A program made the translations under genes and the position numbers. The notes beneath the pieces were generated by a model. It made no database searches and was not told the origin of the DNA. It saw nothing but the letters and a program-made list of their open reading frames with translations. Below are positions 43,033 through 52,706 of a stretch of DNA of 64,000 bases, one piece after another. The DNA comes from Pseudomonas khavaziana. GTDB lineage: Bacteria; Pseudomonadota; Gammaproteobacteria; Pseudomonadales; Pseudomonadaceae. The number at the start of each line of letters is the position of its first letter. Position 1 is the stretch's first letter. Location of the stretch: NCBI RefSeq assembly GCF_019145205.1, contig NZ_JAHSTT010000008.1:1-64000 (forward strand), written 5' to 3'.

Positions 43033-44331
43033 ATGGTTGATCACTCCATGCAATCCTCCCCCCGCAAATCCCGCCGCTGGCTGTTTGGCCTGCTCGTGCT
43101 GCTGGTTATCGCCGGCCTGTGCTGGAAATTCTGGCCTGGTGGCGCTGCCCATAAAGACGCGCCGGCCGGGCACACCGGTAAAACCGGCATGGCACGACCG
43201 GGCTTCGGCGGTTCCACCGGCCCGGTGCCGGTGCGTGTGGCGCCGGCAGTGCTGGGAGAGTTCCCGGTGTACTACAAGGCCCTGGGCACGGTCACTGCGC
43301 TCAACACCATTAATGTGCGCAGCCGTGTGGGCGGCGAGTTGATGAAGATTGCCTTTGAAGAAGGGCAGATGGTCAAGGCTGGCGACCTGCTGGCGGAAAT
43401 CGACCCGCGCAGTTACCAGAACGCCTTGCTCCAGGCCCAGGGCACGCTGTTGCAGAACCAGGCCCAGCTGAAAAACGCCCAGGTCGACGTCGAGCGTTAT
43501 CGCGGCCTGTACGCCCAGGACAGTATCGCCAAGCAAACCCTGGACACCGCCGAAGCGCTGGTGCTGCAGTATCAGGGCACGGTCAAGACCAACCAGGGCG
43601 CGGTGGACGACGCCAAGCTCAACCTCGAATTCACCAAGATCCGCGCGCCGATCAGCGGCCGCGTCGGCTTGCGCCAGCTTGACGTCGGCAATCTGGTCGC
43701 CGCCAATGACACCACGGCCCTGGCGGTGATCACCCAGACCCAGCCGATCAGCGTGGCCTTTACCCTGCCGGAAAACACCCTGGAAACCGTGCTCGCCCGT
43801 TACCACGCCGGCAACAAGCTGCCGGTGGAAGCCTGGGACCGTGGCGACACGAAAAAGCAGGCGGTCGGCGTACTGCAAAGCCTGGACAACCAGATCGATG
43901 TCACCACCGGCACCCTGAAATTCAAGGCGCGCTTCGATAACAAGGACCAGGCGCTGTTCCCCAACCAGTTCGTCAATGTGCACCTGCTCGCCGATACCCT
44001 GCATAACGTGGTGCTGGCACCGTCTGCGGCGATCCAGTTCGGCAATACCGGCACCTTTGTCTACAAGCTCGACGGCGACAATAAGGTCAAGGTCCAGCCT
44101 TTGGTGCTCGGTGACACCGACGGCGACAACACCGTGATCAAGGAGGGCCTGGTCGCCGGCGACCGCGTGGTACTGGAAGGCACCGACCGCCTCAAGGACG
44201 GCAGCGAAATCGAAGTGGTCAATGACAGCAGCGAAGTGCCGACCACGCCGACCGAACACCTGCAAGGCAAGCCTGCGGCAAAAGGGGAGACCGGCGCTGA
44301 CGCCGGCAAGGCGCAAAAGGTCGGTTCATGA
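43033..44331 (+). CDS. muxA: RND periplasmic adaptor MuxA/MdtA
   Basis: 432 residues. An N-terminal membrane anchor (~15-31, WLFGLLVLLVIAGLCWKFW) is followed by the lipoyl domain halves (VRSRVGGELMKIAFEEGQMV... and FTKIRAPISGRVGLRQL) around a coiled-coil hairpin, then the beta-barrel. MdtA-type family members precede two different RND permeases, as here. Its stop overlaps muxB by four bases. In P. aeruginosa MuxABC-OpmB exports drugs including aztreonam, macrolides and novobiocin. A second in-frame ATG at 43048 is an alternative start. Confidence 0.92.
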   Translation: MVDHSMQSSPRKSRRWLFGLLVLLVIAGLCWKFWPGGAAHKDAPAGHTGKTGMARPGFGGSTGPVPVRVAPAVLGEFPVYYKALGTVTALNTINVRSRVGGELMKIAFEEGQMVKAGDLLAEIDPRSYQNALLQAQGTLLQNQAQLKNAQVDVERYRGLYAQDSIAKQTLDTAEALVLQYQGTVKTNQGAVDDAKLNLEFTKIRAPISGRVGLRQLDVGNLVAANDTTALAVITQTQPISVAFTLPENTLETVLARYHAGNKLPVEAWDRGDTKKQAVGVLQSLDNQIDVTTGTLKFKARFDNKDQALFPNQFVNVHLLADTLHNVVLAPSAAIQFGNTGTFVYKLDGDNKVKVQPLVLGDTDGDNTVIKEGLVAGDRVVLEGTDRLKDGSEIEVVNDSSEVPTTPTEHLQGKPAAKGETGADAGKAQKVGS

Positions 44332-47300
44332 ACCTGTCACGCCTGTTCATCCTCCGCCCGGTCGCCACCACGCTGAGCATGCTGGCCATTGTGCTGGCCG
44401 GTATCATTTCGTACCGCTTGCTGCCGGTGTCGGCCTTGCCCCAGGTGGACTACCCGACCATTCGGGTGATGACCCTGTACCCCGGCGCCAGCCCTGATGT
44501 GATGACCAGTGCGGTCACCGCACCGCTGGAGCGTCAGTTCGGGCAGATGCCCGGGCTGACCCAGATGGCGTCCACCAGCTCCGGCGGCGCCTCGGTGCTG
44601 ACCCTGCGCTTCAACCTCGACATCAATATGGATGTCGCCGAGCAACAGGTGCAGGCCGCGATCAACGCCGCCACCAACCTGCTGCCCAAGGATTTGCCGG
44701 CGCCGCCGGTGTATAACAAGGTCAACCCTGCCGATACCCCGGTGCTGACCCTGGCAATCACTTCCAAGACCATGCTGTTGCCCAAGCTCAATGACTTGGT
44801 CGATACGCGCATGGCGCAGAAAATCGCGCAGATCAGTGGTGTCGGCATGGTCAGCATCGCCGGTGGCCAGCGCCAGGCCGTGCGCATCAAGGTCAACCCC
44901 GAGGCCCTGGCGGCCAATGGCTTGAACCTGTCGGATGTGCGCAGCCTGATCGCCGCTTCCAACGTCAACCAGCCCAAGGGCAACTTTGACGGCCCCACCC
45001 GCGTGTCGATGCTCGATGCCAACGACCAGTTGGTCTCACCCGAACAATATGCCGAACTGATCCTGGCCTACAACAATGGCGCACCGCTGCGCCTCAAGGA
45101 TGTGGCGCAGATCGTCGACGGCGCCGAAAACGAACGCCTCGCGGCCTGGGCCAATGAGAACCAGGCGGTGCTGTTGAATATCCAGCGCCAACCCGGTGCC
45201 AACGTGATCGAGGTGGTCGACCGCATCAAGGCGCTGCTGCCGAGCATCACCGACAACCTGCCGGCCGGCCTTGATGTGACCGTGCTCACCGACCGTACCC
45301 AGACCATCCGCGCCTCGGTCAAGGATGTGCAGCATGAACTGCTGATCGCCATTGCCCTGGTGGTGATGGTGACCTTCCTGTTCCTGCGTCGCGTCAGCGC
45401 CACGATCATTCCGTCCATCGCCGTGCCGCTGTCCTTGGTCGGTACCTTTGGCGTGATGTACCTGGCGGGGTTCTCCATCAATAACCTGACGCTGATGGCC
45501 CTGACCATCGCCACCGGCTTCGTGGTGGATGACGCCATCGTCATGCTGGAAAACATCTCCCGCTATATCGAGGAGGGCGAGACGCCGATGGCGGCCGCGC
45601 TCAAGGGCGCCAAGCAGATTGGCTTTACCCTGGTGTCCCTGACCCTGTCGCTGATCGCGGTGTTGATTCCGCTGCTGTTCATGGCCGACGTGGTCGGGCG
45701 GCTGTTCCGTGAATTCGCCATCACCCTGGCGGTGGCGATCCTGATTTCCCTGGTGGTGTCCCTGACCCTGACGCCAATGATGTGTGCTCGCCTGCTCAAG
45801 CGTGAACCCAAGGAAGAAGAGCAGGGGCGCTTCTACAAGGCCAGCGGCGCGTGGATCGACTGGCTGATCGAAGCCTATGGCCGCAAATTGCAGTGGGTGC
45901 TCAAGCACCAGCCGCTGACCCTGCTGGTGGCCATCGCCACCCTGGGCCTCACGGTGGTGCTGTACCTGGTGGTGCCCAAGGGCTTCTTCCCGGTGCAGGA
46001 CACCGGGGTGATCCAGGGGATTTCCGAGGCGCCGCAGTCGATTTCGTTTGCGGCGATGAGCCAGCGCCAACAGGAGCTGGCGAAGATCATCCTCGCCGAT
46101 CCGGCGGTGGAAAGCCTGTCTTCCTATATAGGCGTGGATGGCGATAATGCCACCCTCAACAGCGGCCGCTTGCTGATCAACCTCAAGGCCCACGGCCAGC
46201 GCGACTTGAGCGCAGCGCAGGTGATCACGCGACTGCAACCTGAAATCGACAAGCTGGTGGGCATCCGCCTGTTCATGCAGCCGGTGCAGGACCTGACCAT
46301 CGAAGACCGTGTCAGCCGTACCCAGTACCAGTTCAGCATGTCGTCCCCGGACGCCGAGTTGCTGGCGCTGTGGAGCGGCAAGCTGGTGCATGCCCTCAGC
46401 CAGTTGCCCGAACTCACCGACGTTGCCAGTGACCTGCAGGACAAGGGCCTGCAGGTGTACCTGGTGATCGACCGCGACGCGGCCTCGCGCCTGGGCGTCA
46501 ACGTCGCGACCATTACGGACGCGCTGTATGACGCCTTCGGCCAGCGGCAGATTTCCACCATCTACACCCAGGCCAGCCAGTATCGCGTGGTGCTGCAGGC
46601 CCAGTCCGGCGAGACCCTCGGCCCGGCCGCGCTCAACCAGATCCATGTGAAGACCACCGACGGCGGCCAGGTGCGGTTGTCGAGCCTGGCCCATGTGGAG
46701 CAGCGCCAGGCGCAGCTGGCGATTGCCCATATTGGCCAGTTCCCGGCGGTGATGATGTCGTTCAACCTTGCCCCTGGCGTCGCCCTGGGCAAAGGCGTGG
46801 AGCTGATCAACCAGACCCAGAAGGACATCGGCATGCCGGTGGGCGTGCAGACCCAGTTCCAGGGCGCGGCCCAGGCGTTCGAGGCTTCGCTGTCGAGCAC
46901 CTTGCTGTTGATCCTGGCGGCGGTGGTCACCATGTACATCGTGCTCGGTGTGCTCTATGAGAGCTATATCCACCCGATCACCATCCTTTCGACCTTGCCG
47001 TCGGCGGCGGTGGGGGCCTTGCTCGCGTTGCTGCTCAGTGGCAACGACCTGGGTATGATCGCGATCATCGGCATCATCCTGCTGATCGGTATCGTGAAAA
47101 AGAACGCGATCATGATGATCGACTTTGCCCTCGACGCCGAGCGTAACCAGGGCCTTGACCCGCAGACGGCGATCTACCAGGCGGCGCTGCTGCGCTTCCG
47201 GCCGATCCTGATGACCACCCTGGCCGCGTTGTTCGGTGCAGTGCCGCTGATGCTCGCCAGCGGTTCCGGTGCAGAGCTGCGCCAACCGCTGGGCCTGGTG

Positions 47301-47429
47301 ATGGTGGGAGGCTTGCTGGTGAGCCAGGTGTTGACCCTGTTCACCACGCCAGTGATCTACCTGTACTTCGATCGTCTTGGCCGGCGCTGGCGCAAAGAAC
47401 CGCAACGCCTGGAGCCGGTTGAACCATGA
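44328..47429 (+). CDS. muxB: RND permease MuxB/MdtB
   Basis: 1033 residues. MNLSRLFILRPVATTLSMLAIVL is the MdtB-type start. TM4 proton-relay Asp pair lies in ATGFVVDDAIVMLENISRYIE, and the TM10 region GIVKKNAIMMIDFALDAER. It forms a heterotrimeric pump with MuxC (two B to one C in E. coli MdtBC). ATGA overlaps at both ends show a tightly coupled four-gene operon. Confidence 0.94.
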   Translation: MNLSRLFILRPVATTLSMLAIVLAGIISYRLLPVSALPQVDYPTIRVMTLYPGASPDVMTSAVTAPLERQFGQMPGLTQMASTSSGGASVLTLRFNLDINMDVAEQQVQAAINAATNLLPKDLPAPPVYNKVNPADTPVLTLAITSKTMLLPKLNDLVDTRMAQKIAQISGVGMVSIAGGQRQAVRIKVNPEALAANGLNLSDVRSLIAASNVNQPKGNFDGPTRVSMLDANDQLVSPEQYAELILAYNNGAPLRLKDVAQIVDGAENERLAAWANENQAVLLNIQRQPGANVIEVVDRIKALLPSITDNLPAGLDVTVLTDRTQTIRASVKDVQHELLIAIALVVMVTFLFLRRVSATIIPSIAVPLSLVGTFGVMYLAGFSINNLTLMALTIATGFVVDDAIVMLENISRYIEEGETPMAAALKGAKQIGFTLVSLTLSLIAVLIPLLFMADVVGRLFREFAITLAVAILISLVVSLTLTPMMCARLLKREPKEEEQGRFYKASGAWIDWLIEAYGRKLQWVLKHQPLTLLVAIATLGLTVVLYLVVPKGFFPVQDTGVIQGISEAPQSISFAAMSQRQQELAKIILADPAVESLSSYIGVDGDNATLNSGRLLINLKAHGQRDLSAAQVITRLQPEIDKLVGIRLFMQPVQDLTIEDRVSRTQYQFSMSSPDAELLALWSGKLVHALSQLPELTDVASDLQDKGLQVYLVIDRDAASRLGVNVATITDALYDAFGQRQISTIYTQASQYRVVLQAQSGETLGPAALNQIHVKTTDGGQVRLSSLAHVEQRQAQLAIAHIGQFPAVMMSFNLAPGVALGKGVELINQTQKDIGMPVGVQTQFQGAAQAFEASLSSTLLLILAAVVTMYIVLGVLYESYIHPITILSTLPSAAVGALLALLLSGNDLGMIAIIGIILLIGIVKKNAIMMIDFALDAERNQGLDPQTAIYQAALLRFRPILMTTLAALFGAVPLMLASGSGAELRQPLGLVMVGGLLVSQVLTLFTTPVIYLYFDRLGRRWRKEPQRLEPVEP

Positions 47430-50400
47430 ACCTGTCCGGACCCTTCATTCGCCGGCCGGTAGCCACCATGCTGCTGAGCCTGGCGATCATGTTGCTCGGT
47501 GGCGTCAGCTTCAACCTGTTGCCGGTGTCGCCGCTGCCGCAGATCGACTTCCCGGTGATCGTGGTGTCGGCCAGCTTGCCCGGCGCCAGCCCCGAGGTGA
47601 TGGCCTCCAGCGTAGCGACGCCGCTGGAGCGTTCATTCGGTTCGATTGCCGGCATCACCACCATGAGCAGTTCGTCGAGCCAGGGTTCCACGCGGGTGAT
47701 CCTCGCGTTTGATTCCGACCGCGATATCAATGGCGCGGCGCGGGAAGTGCAGGCGGCCATCAACGCTTCGCGCAACCTGCTGCCCAGCGGTATGCGCAGC
47801 ATGCCGACCTATAAGAAGATCAACCCGTCCCAGGCACCGATCATGGTGCTGTCGCTGACCTCCGACGTGTTGCAGAAGGGCCAGTTGTACGACCTGGCCT
47901 CGACCATCCTGTCCCAGAGCCTGTCCCAGGTGCCGGGCGTAGGCGAGGTGCAGATCGGCGGCAGTTCCCTGCCGGCGGTGCGCATCGAGCTGGAGCCCAA
48001 GGCCCTCGACCAGTACGGCGTCGCCCTGGACGATGTGCGCAACACCATCGCCAACGCCAACCAGCGCCGACCCAAGGGTTCCCTGGAAGACGGTGAGCGT
48101 AACTGGCAGATCCAGGCCAACGACCAGTTGGAAAAAGCCAAGGACTACGAGCCGCTATTGATTCGCTACCAGGACGGCGCGGCCCTGCGCCTGCGGGACA
48201 TCGCGAAGATCACCGATGGCGTGGAAGATCGCTACAACAGCGGTTTCTTCAACAATGACTCGGCGGTGCTGCTGGTGATCAACCGCCAGTCCGGCGCCAA
48301 CATCATCGAGACGGTCAGGCAGATCAAGGCCCAGTTGCCAGCGTTGCAGGCGGTGCTGCCATCCAGCGTCAAGCTCAGCCTGGCCATGGACCGCTCGCCG
48401 GTGATCGCCGCCACCCTGCATGAAGCCGAGATGACCTTGTTGATTGCCGTGGGCCTGGTGATCCTGGTGGTGTACCTGTTCCTGGGCAACTTCCGCGCTT
48501 CGCTGATCCCGACCCTGGCGGTGCCGGTGTCGCTGGTGGGCACCTTTGCGGTGATGTACCTGTACGGTTTTTCGCTGAACAACTTTTCGCTGATGGCGCT
48601 GATTCTGGCCACCGGGCTGGTGGTGGATGACGCCATTGTGGTGCTGGAGAACATTTCCCGGCATATCGATGAAGGTGTGCCGCCGATGAAAGCTGCGTAC
48701 CTGGGGGCCCAGGAAGTCGGCTTTACCTTGCTGTCGATGAACGTGTCGCTGGTGGCGGTATTCCTGTCCATCCTGTTCATGGGCGGGATTGTCACCAACC
48801 TGTTTCGCGAGTTCTCCATCACCTTGTCGGCGGCGATCATTGTCTCGCTGATCGTCTCGTTGACCCTGACGCCGATGCTCTGCGCCCGCTGGCTCAAGCC
48901 CCACGACAAAAACCAGCAGACCGGTTTGCAGCGCTGGAGCCAGAAGATCAACGACCGTATGGTCGCAGGCTACGCCACCAGCCTGGATTGGGTGTTGCGC
49001 CATCGGCGCCTGACCTTGCTCAGCCTGTTGCTGACTATTGGTTTGAACGTGGCGTTGTACGTGGTGGTGCCAAAGACCTTCATGCCGCAGCAGGACACCG
49101 GCCAACTGATCGGCTTTGTGCGTGGCGACGATGGCCTGTCGTTCAACGTGATGCAGCCGAAGATGGAGATCTTCCGCCAGGCGGTGCTCAAGGACCCGGC
49201 AGTGCTCAGCGTGGCCGGATTTATCGGCGGCAACAACGGCACCAACAATGCGGTGATGCTGGTGCGCCTCAAGCCGATCAGCGAGCGCAAGATCTCCGCC
49301 CAGGCGGTAATCGAGCGCTTGCGCAAGGACGTGCCGCCGGTGCCGGGCGGGCGCCTGTTCCTGATGGCCGACCAGGACCTGCAGTTTGGTGGCAGCCGCG
49401 ACCAGACCAGCGCGCAGTACTCCTACATCCTGCAAAGTGGTGATTTGGCCGCGTTGCGCCTGTGGTACCCGAAAGTCGTCGCGGCCATGCGTGAGCTGCC
49501 GGAGCTGACCGCCATCGACGCCCGCGAGGGCCGGGGCGCGGCGCAGGTCACGCTGATTGTCGACCGTGACCAGGCCAAGCGCCTGGGCATCGATATGGAC
49601 ATGGTCACGGCGGTGCTCAACAACGCCTACAGCCAGCGGCAGATTTCCACCATCTACGACAGCCTCAACCAGTACCAGGTGGTGATGGAGGTCAACCCCA
49701 AATACGCCCAGGACCCGATCACCCTCAATCAGGTACAGGTGATCACTGCCGATGGTGCGCGGGTGCCGTTGTCGACCATTGCCCATTATGAAAACAGCCT
49801 GGCAGATGACCGCGTCAGCCATGAAGGCCAATTCGCTTCGGAGAATATCGCCTTCGACATGGCCCCCGGCGTCACGGTAGAGCAGGGCACGGCCGCTATC
49901 GAGCGGGCGATTGCCAAGGTCGGCTTGCCCGAAGATGTGATCGCCAAGATGGCCGGCACCGCCGATGCCTTTGCGGCCACGCAGAAGGGCCAGCCGTTCA
50001 TGATCTTGGGCGCATTGGTGGCGGTGTACCTGGTGCTGGGTATCTTGTATGAAAGCTATATCCACCCGCTGACGATCTTGTCGACGCTGCCTTCGGCCGG
50101 GGTGGGTGCCATGCTGGCCATCTACCTGACGGGGGGCGAGTTCAGCCTGATCTCGTTGCTGGGCCTGTTCCTGCTGATCGGGGTGGTGAAGAAGAACGCG
50201 ATCCTGATGATCGACCTGGCGCTGCAACTGGAACGCAACGACGGTATGGGGCCGCTGGAGTCGATCCGCAGCGCCTGCCTGTTGCGCCTGCGGCCGATCC
50301 TGATGACCACCCTCGCTGCGATCCTCGGTGCCTTGCCGCTGTTGCTCGGCAGCGGCGATGGTGCGGAAATGCGTCGTCCCCTGGGCCTGACCATCATTGG

Positions 50401-50533
50401 CGGCCTGGTTTTCAGCCAGATCCTGACCCTCTACACCACCCCGGTGGTCTACCTCTATCTCGACCGCGCACGCCATCGCTTCAACGCCTGGCGCGGCGTG
50501 CGTACCGATGCTGCCCTGGACACTGCGCTATGA
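47426..50533 (+). CDS. muxC: RND permease MuxC/MdtC
   Basis: 1035 residues. Starts MNLSGPFIRRPVATMLLSLAIML. The TM4 motif ATGLVVDDAIVVLENISRHID and TM10 motif GVVKKNAILMIDLALQLER are intact. It is paralogous to MuxB and its obligatory partner. The ATG overlaps the muxB stop, and its own stop overlaps opmB, each by four bases. Confidence 0.94.
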   Translation: MNLSGPFIRRPVATMLLSLAIMLLGGVSFNLLPVSPLPQIDFPVIVVSASLPGASPEVMASSVATPLERSFGSIAGITTMSSSSSQGSTRVILAFDSDRDINGAAREVQAAINASRNLLPSGMRSMPTYKKINPSQAPIMVLSLTSDVLQKGQLYDLASTILSQSLSQVPGVGEVQIGGSSLPAVRIELEPKALDQYGVALDDVRNTIANANQRRPKGSLEDGERNWQIQANDQLEKAKDYEPLLIRYQDGAALRLRDIAKITDGVEDRYNSGFFNNDSAVLLVINRQSGANIIETVRQIKAQLPALQAVLPSSVKLSLAMDRSPVIAATLHEAEMTLLIAVGLVILVVYLFLGNFRASLIPTLAVPVSLVGTFAVMYLYGFSLNNFSLMALILATGLVVDDAIVVLENISRHIDEGVPPMKAAYLGAQEVGFTLLSMNVSLVAVFLSILFMGGIVTNLFREFSITLSAAIIVSLIVSLTLTPMLCARWLKPHDKNQQTGLQRWSQKINDRMVAGYATSLDWVLRHRRLTLLSLLLTIGLNVALYVVVPKTFMPQQDTGQLIGFVRGDDGLSFNVMQPKMEIFRQAVLKDPAVLSVAGFIGGNNGTNNAVMLVRLKPISERKISAQAVIERLRKDVPPVPGGRLFLMADQDLQFGGSRDQTSAQYSYILQSGDLAALRLWYPKVVAAMRELPELTAIDAREGRGAAQVTLIVDRDQAKRLGIDMDMVTAVLNNAYSQRQISTIYDSLNQYQVVMEVNPKYAQDPITLNQVQVITADGARVPLSTIAHYENSLADDRVSHEGQFASENIAFDMAPGVTVEQGTAAIERAIAKVGLPEDVIAKMAGTADAFAATQKGQPFMILGALVAVYLVLGILYESYIHPLTILSTLPSAGVGAMLAIYLTGGEFSLISLLGLFLLIGVVKKNAILMIDLALQLERNDGMGPLESIRSACLLRLRPILMTTLAAILGALPLLLGSGDGAEMRRPLGLTIIGGLVFSQILTLYTTPVVYLYLDRARHRFNAWRGVRTDAALDTAL

Positions 50534-52071
50534 CCGATTCAACCAACGCTTCTGCGACCCCTGTAGGAGCGAGCTTGCTCGCGAAGAACGCCCATACACC
50601 ACGCTCATCTGGAAGGAACGCGTTATCGTTGACGGCCTTCGCGAGCAAGCTCGCTCCTACAGTGGGCCTGGTCATGTTGCTCAGCGCCTGCGCCATCGGC
50701 CCCGACTACCAGCGTCCGGAGGTCATCGAGCCGGTGCAATTCAAGGAGGCCCAGGGCTGGCGTCAGGCCAACCCCAGCGATTCCCTGGCCCGTGGCGCCT
50801 GGTGGGAATTGTATGGCGACCGCCAACTCAATGACCTGGTGGTACGCCTCAACACCTCCAACCAGACCGTCGCCCAGGCCGAAGCACGTTTCCGCCAGGC
50901 CAAGGCGCTGGTGCGCAGTTCACGTGGGGCGTTCTACCCCAGCGTCGACCTGAGCGTTGGTAAAACCCGCGCCAGCCAGGGCACTGGCAGCAGCAGCGCC
51001 AGCCTCAGCAGCTCCAGCAGCGGTATTCGCGACACCCTCAATGCGCAGTTGGGCGTGAGTTGGGAAGCCGATATCTGGGGCAAGTTGCGTCGTGGCCTGG
51101 AGGCTAACGAAGCCAGCGCCGAGGCCAGCTCGGCGGACCTGGCCGCGATGCGCCTGAGCCAACAATCGGAACTGGTGCAAAGCTACCTGCAACTGCGGGT
51201 CATGGACGAACAAACGCGCCTGCTGCAAGCCACGCTGGATACTTACCAGCGCTCGTTGAAAATGACCGAAAACCAATACCGCGCCGGGGTGGCCGGCAAA
51301 GACGCCATCGCCCAGGCGCAAACCCAGCTCAAGACCACCCAGGCCAGCCTGATCGACCTGATCTGGCAGCGTGCCCAACTGGAAAATGCCATCGCCGTAT
51401 TGATCGGGGAAGCCCCGGCCAACTTCAACCTGGCCGTGAGCAAGGAAATCCCGGCACTGCCACAGATACCGGTGAGCCTGCCGTCCCAACTGCTGGAGCG
51501 TCGCCCTGACATCGCCTCGGCCGAACGTTCGGTGATCGCCGCCAACGCCAATATCGGCGTAGCCAAGGCGGCGTACTACCCGGACCTCAGCCTGAGCCTG
51601 CAAGGCGGCTATTCCAGCAGCACCTATGAGAATTGGATCAGCCTGCCGAACCGCTTCTGGTCGGTGGGGCCCAAACTGGCGATGACCCTCTTTGATGGCG
51701 GCCAGCGCTCGGCGGAAGTCGACCGCACCGTGGCCAGCTATGACGAGACCGTGGCCAAGTACCGCCAGACGGTGCTGGATGGTTTCCGTGAGGTGGAAAA
51801 CTACATGGTGCAACTCAAGGTGCTGGCGGACGAGGCGGTGGTCAGTAATGAAGCGCTGGAGTCAGCGCGTGAATCGTTGCGCCTGACCGAGAACCAGTAC
51901 AAGGCGGGGTTGATTGCCTATCTGGACGTGGTCACCGTGCAAGCGACGGCCCTGAGTAACGAGCGTACGGTGTTGAACTTGCTGCAGTCGCGGTTGGTGG
52001 CAAGTGTGCAGCTGATCGCGGCGCTGGGGGGCGGCTGGGACGGCCAGACCTCCCTGGCCGAGAAGGAGTGA
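50530..52071 (+). CDS. opmB: Outer-membrane efflux channel OpmB (lipoprotein)
   Basis: 513 residues, NodT/OprM-type. Lipobox LLSAC at residues ~50-54, then AIGPDYQRPEV, the usual mature start. Two repeats of the outer-membrane efflux protein domain follow (LGVSWEADIWGKLRRGLEAN; LLERRPDIASAERSVIAANA). It completes MuxABC and could also serve the RND pump at 15-19 kb. The signal peptide is abnormal: residues 11-44 are encoded by a REPIN, giving an over-long leader before the hydrophobic core (LAPTVGLVMLLSAC). Confidence 0.92.
   Translation: MTDSTNASATPVGASLLAKNAHTPRSSGRNALSLTAFASKLAPTVGLVMLLSACAIGPDYQRPEVIEPVQFKEAQGWRQANPSDSLARGAWWELYGDRQLNDLVVRLNTSNQTVAQAEARFRQAKALVRSSRGAFYPSVDLSVGKTRASQGTGSSSASLSSSSSGIRDTLNAQLGVSWEADIWGKLRRGLEANEASAEASSADLAAMRLSQQSELVQSYLQLRVMDEQTRLLQATLDTYQRSLKMTENQYRAGVAGKDAIAQAQTQLKTTQASLIDLIWQRAQLENAIAVLIGEAPANFNLAVSKEIPALPQIPVSLPSQLLERRPDIASAERSVIAANANIGVAKAAYYPDLSLSLQGGYSSSTYENWISLPNRFWSVGPKLAMTLFDGGQRSAEVDRTVASYDETVAKYRQTVLDGFREVENYMVQLKVLADEAVVSNEALESARESLRLTENQYKAGLIAYLDVVTVQATALSNERTVLNLLQSRLVASVQLIAALGGGWDGQTSLAEKE
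50562..50661. repeat. REPIN (GTAGGAGCGAGCTTGCTCGC type) inside opmB
   Basis: TGTAGGAGCGAGCTTGCTCG opens and CGAGCAAGCTCGCTCCTACA closes it; about 60 bases lie between. It is a different REP class from the GTGGGAGGG type elsewhere in the window. It is 100 bases long and in frame with opmB codons 11-44. Confidence 0.93.
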
Positions 52072-52082
52072 CCCGGCCCAAA

Positions 52083-52110
52083 TGTGGGAGGGGGCTTGCT
52101 CCCGATGGCG
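52083..52110. repeat. REP arm opening the second composite repeat
   Basis: TGTGGGAGGGGGCTTGCTCC then CGATGGCG, just after the opmB stop. Its partner arm is ~390 bases away (52495-52534). Confidence 0.85.
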
Positions 52111-52495
52111 GCCTGACAGCCGACCAGGATGTTGGATCAGACCGTGTACATATCCATTCCTGCGGTAACGGCCACTATTGGTTCCGCCCTTACGGCGGGT
52201 CACTTTTGAAAAGAGCCCAAAAGTAACCAAAAGGCTCTTGCCCCACCACTCGGCACCTCGCCCAGGCTCGGTGTGCCCGTAATCCGCCATGGATTTGGGG
52301 GGCCGCCGCCACGCGCCATCCATGGCGCGGGGCGGCTAAACCGGCATCCCTGCCGGTTTACCCCCCAAATCCCTGTCGAATTCCGGCCAGCGTGGTTTGA
52401 CGGGGCGCCTAAGATCAAAAGCAAGATCAAGAGCGGCTCGCTTCGCATCGTGGTTACCGTCGGCTGCTACACAGCTGTGTGGATACACATGGCCC
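52108..52495 (-). repeat. ~390-bp dispersed repeat, copy 2 (inverse of 3152-3540)
   Basis: Reverse complement of the copy at 3152-3540 with scattered differences. It keeps the nested palindromes (GGATTTGGGGGG/CCCCCCAAATCC with AAACCGGCAT/TGCCGGTTT inside). Both ends abut REP arms, so the element lies between the two halves of a REP doublet. No believable ORF. This fills most of the 635-base gap between opmB and the next gene. Confidence 0.87.
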
Positions 52496-52534
52496 TCGGG
52501 GGCGAGTCGAATCGTAGCACCGCCTCTCCCACAT
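52495..52534. repeat. REP arm closing the second composite repeat
   Basis: CTCGGGGGCGAGTCGAATCG, then TAGCACCGCCTCTCCCACAT. The inserted TCGAATCGTAGCACCGC piece is shared with the REPIN arm at 7641-7672. Confidence 0.7.
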
Positions 52535-52706
52535 TTTGATCTCCTTGGCGGCCAGAAACTGCCTCATGAGGTCATCCGATTGACGCCAAAAAATCACGAA
52601 TGGCCTTCTGATAATTAATCACCTGCCCCAGATTCATTCTCGCTACAATCGCGCGCTTTGCCACCCGGCACGGGCTTTTACACCCCGGTAACCCGCGAGA
52701 AGTCCC

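Noticed and set aside
45036..50476. Frames of 789 and 773 codons antisense to muxB and muxC
   Set aside because: Same shadow pattern, with no domains, no ribosome sites and real RND genes opposite.
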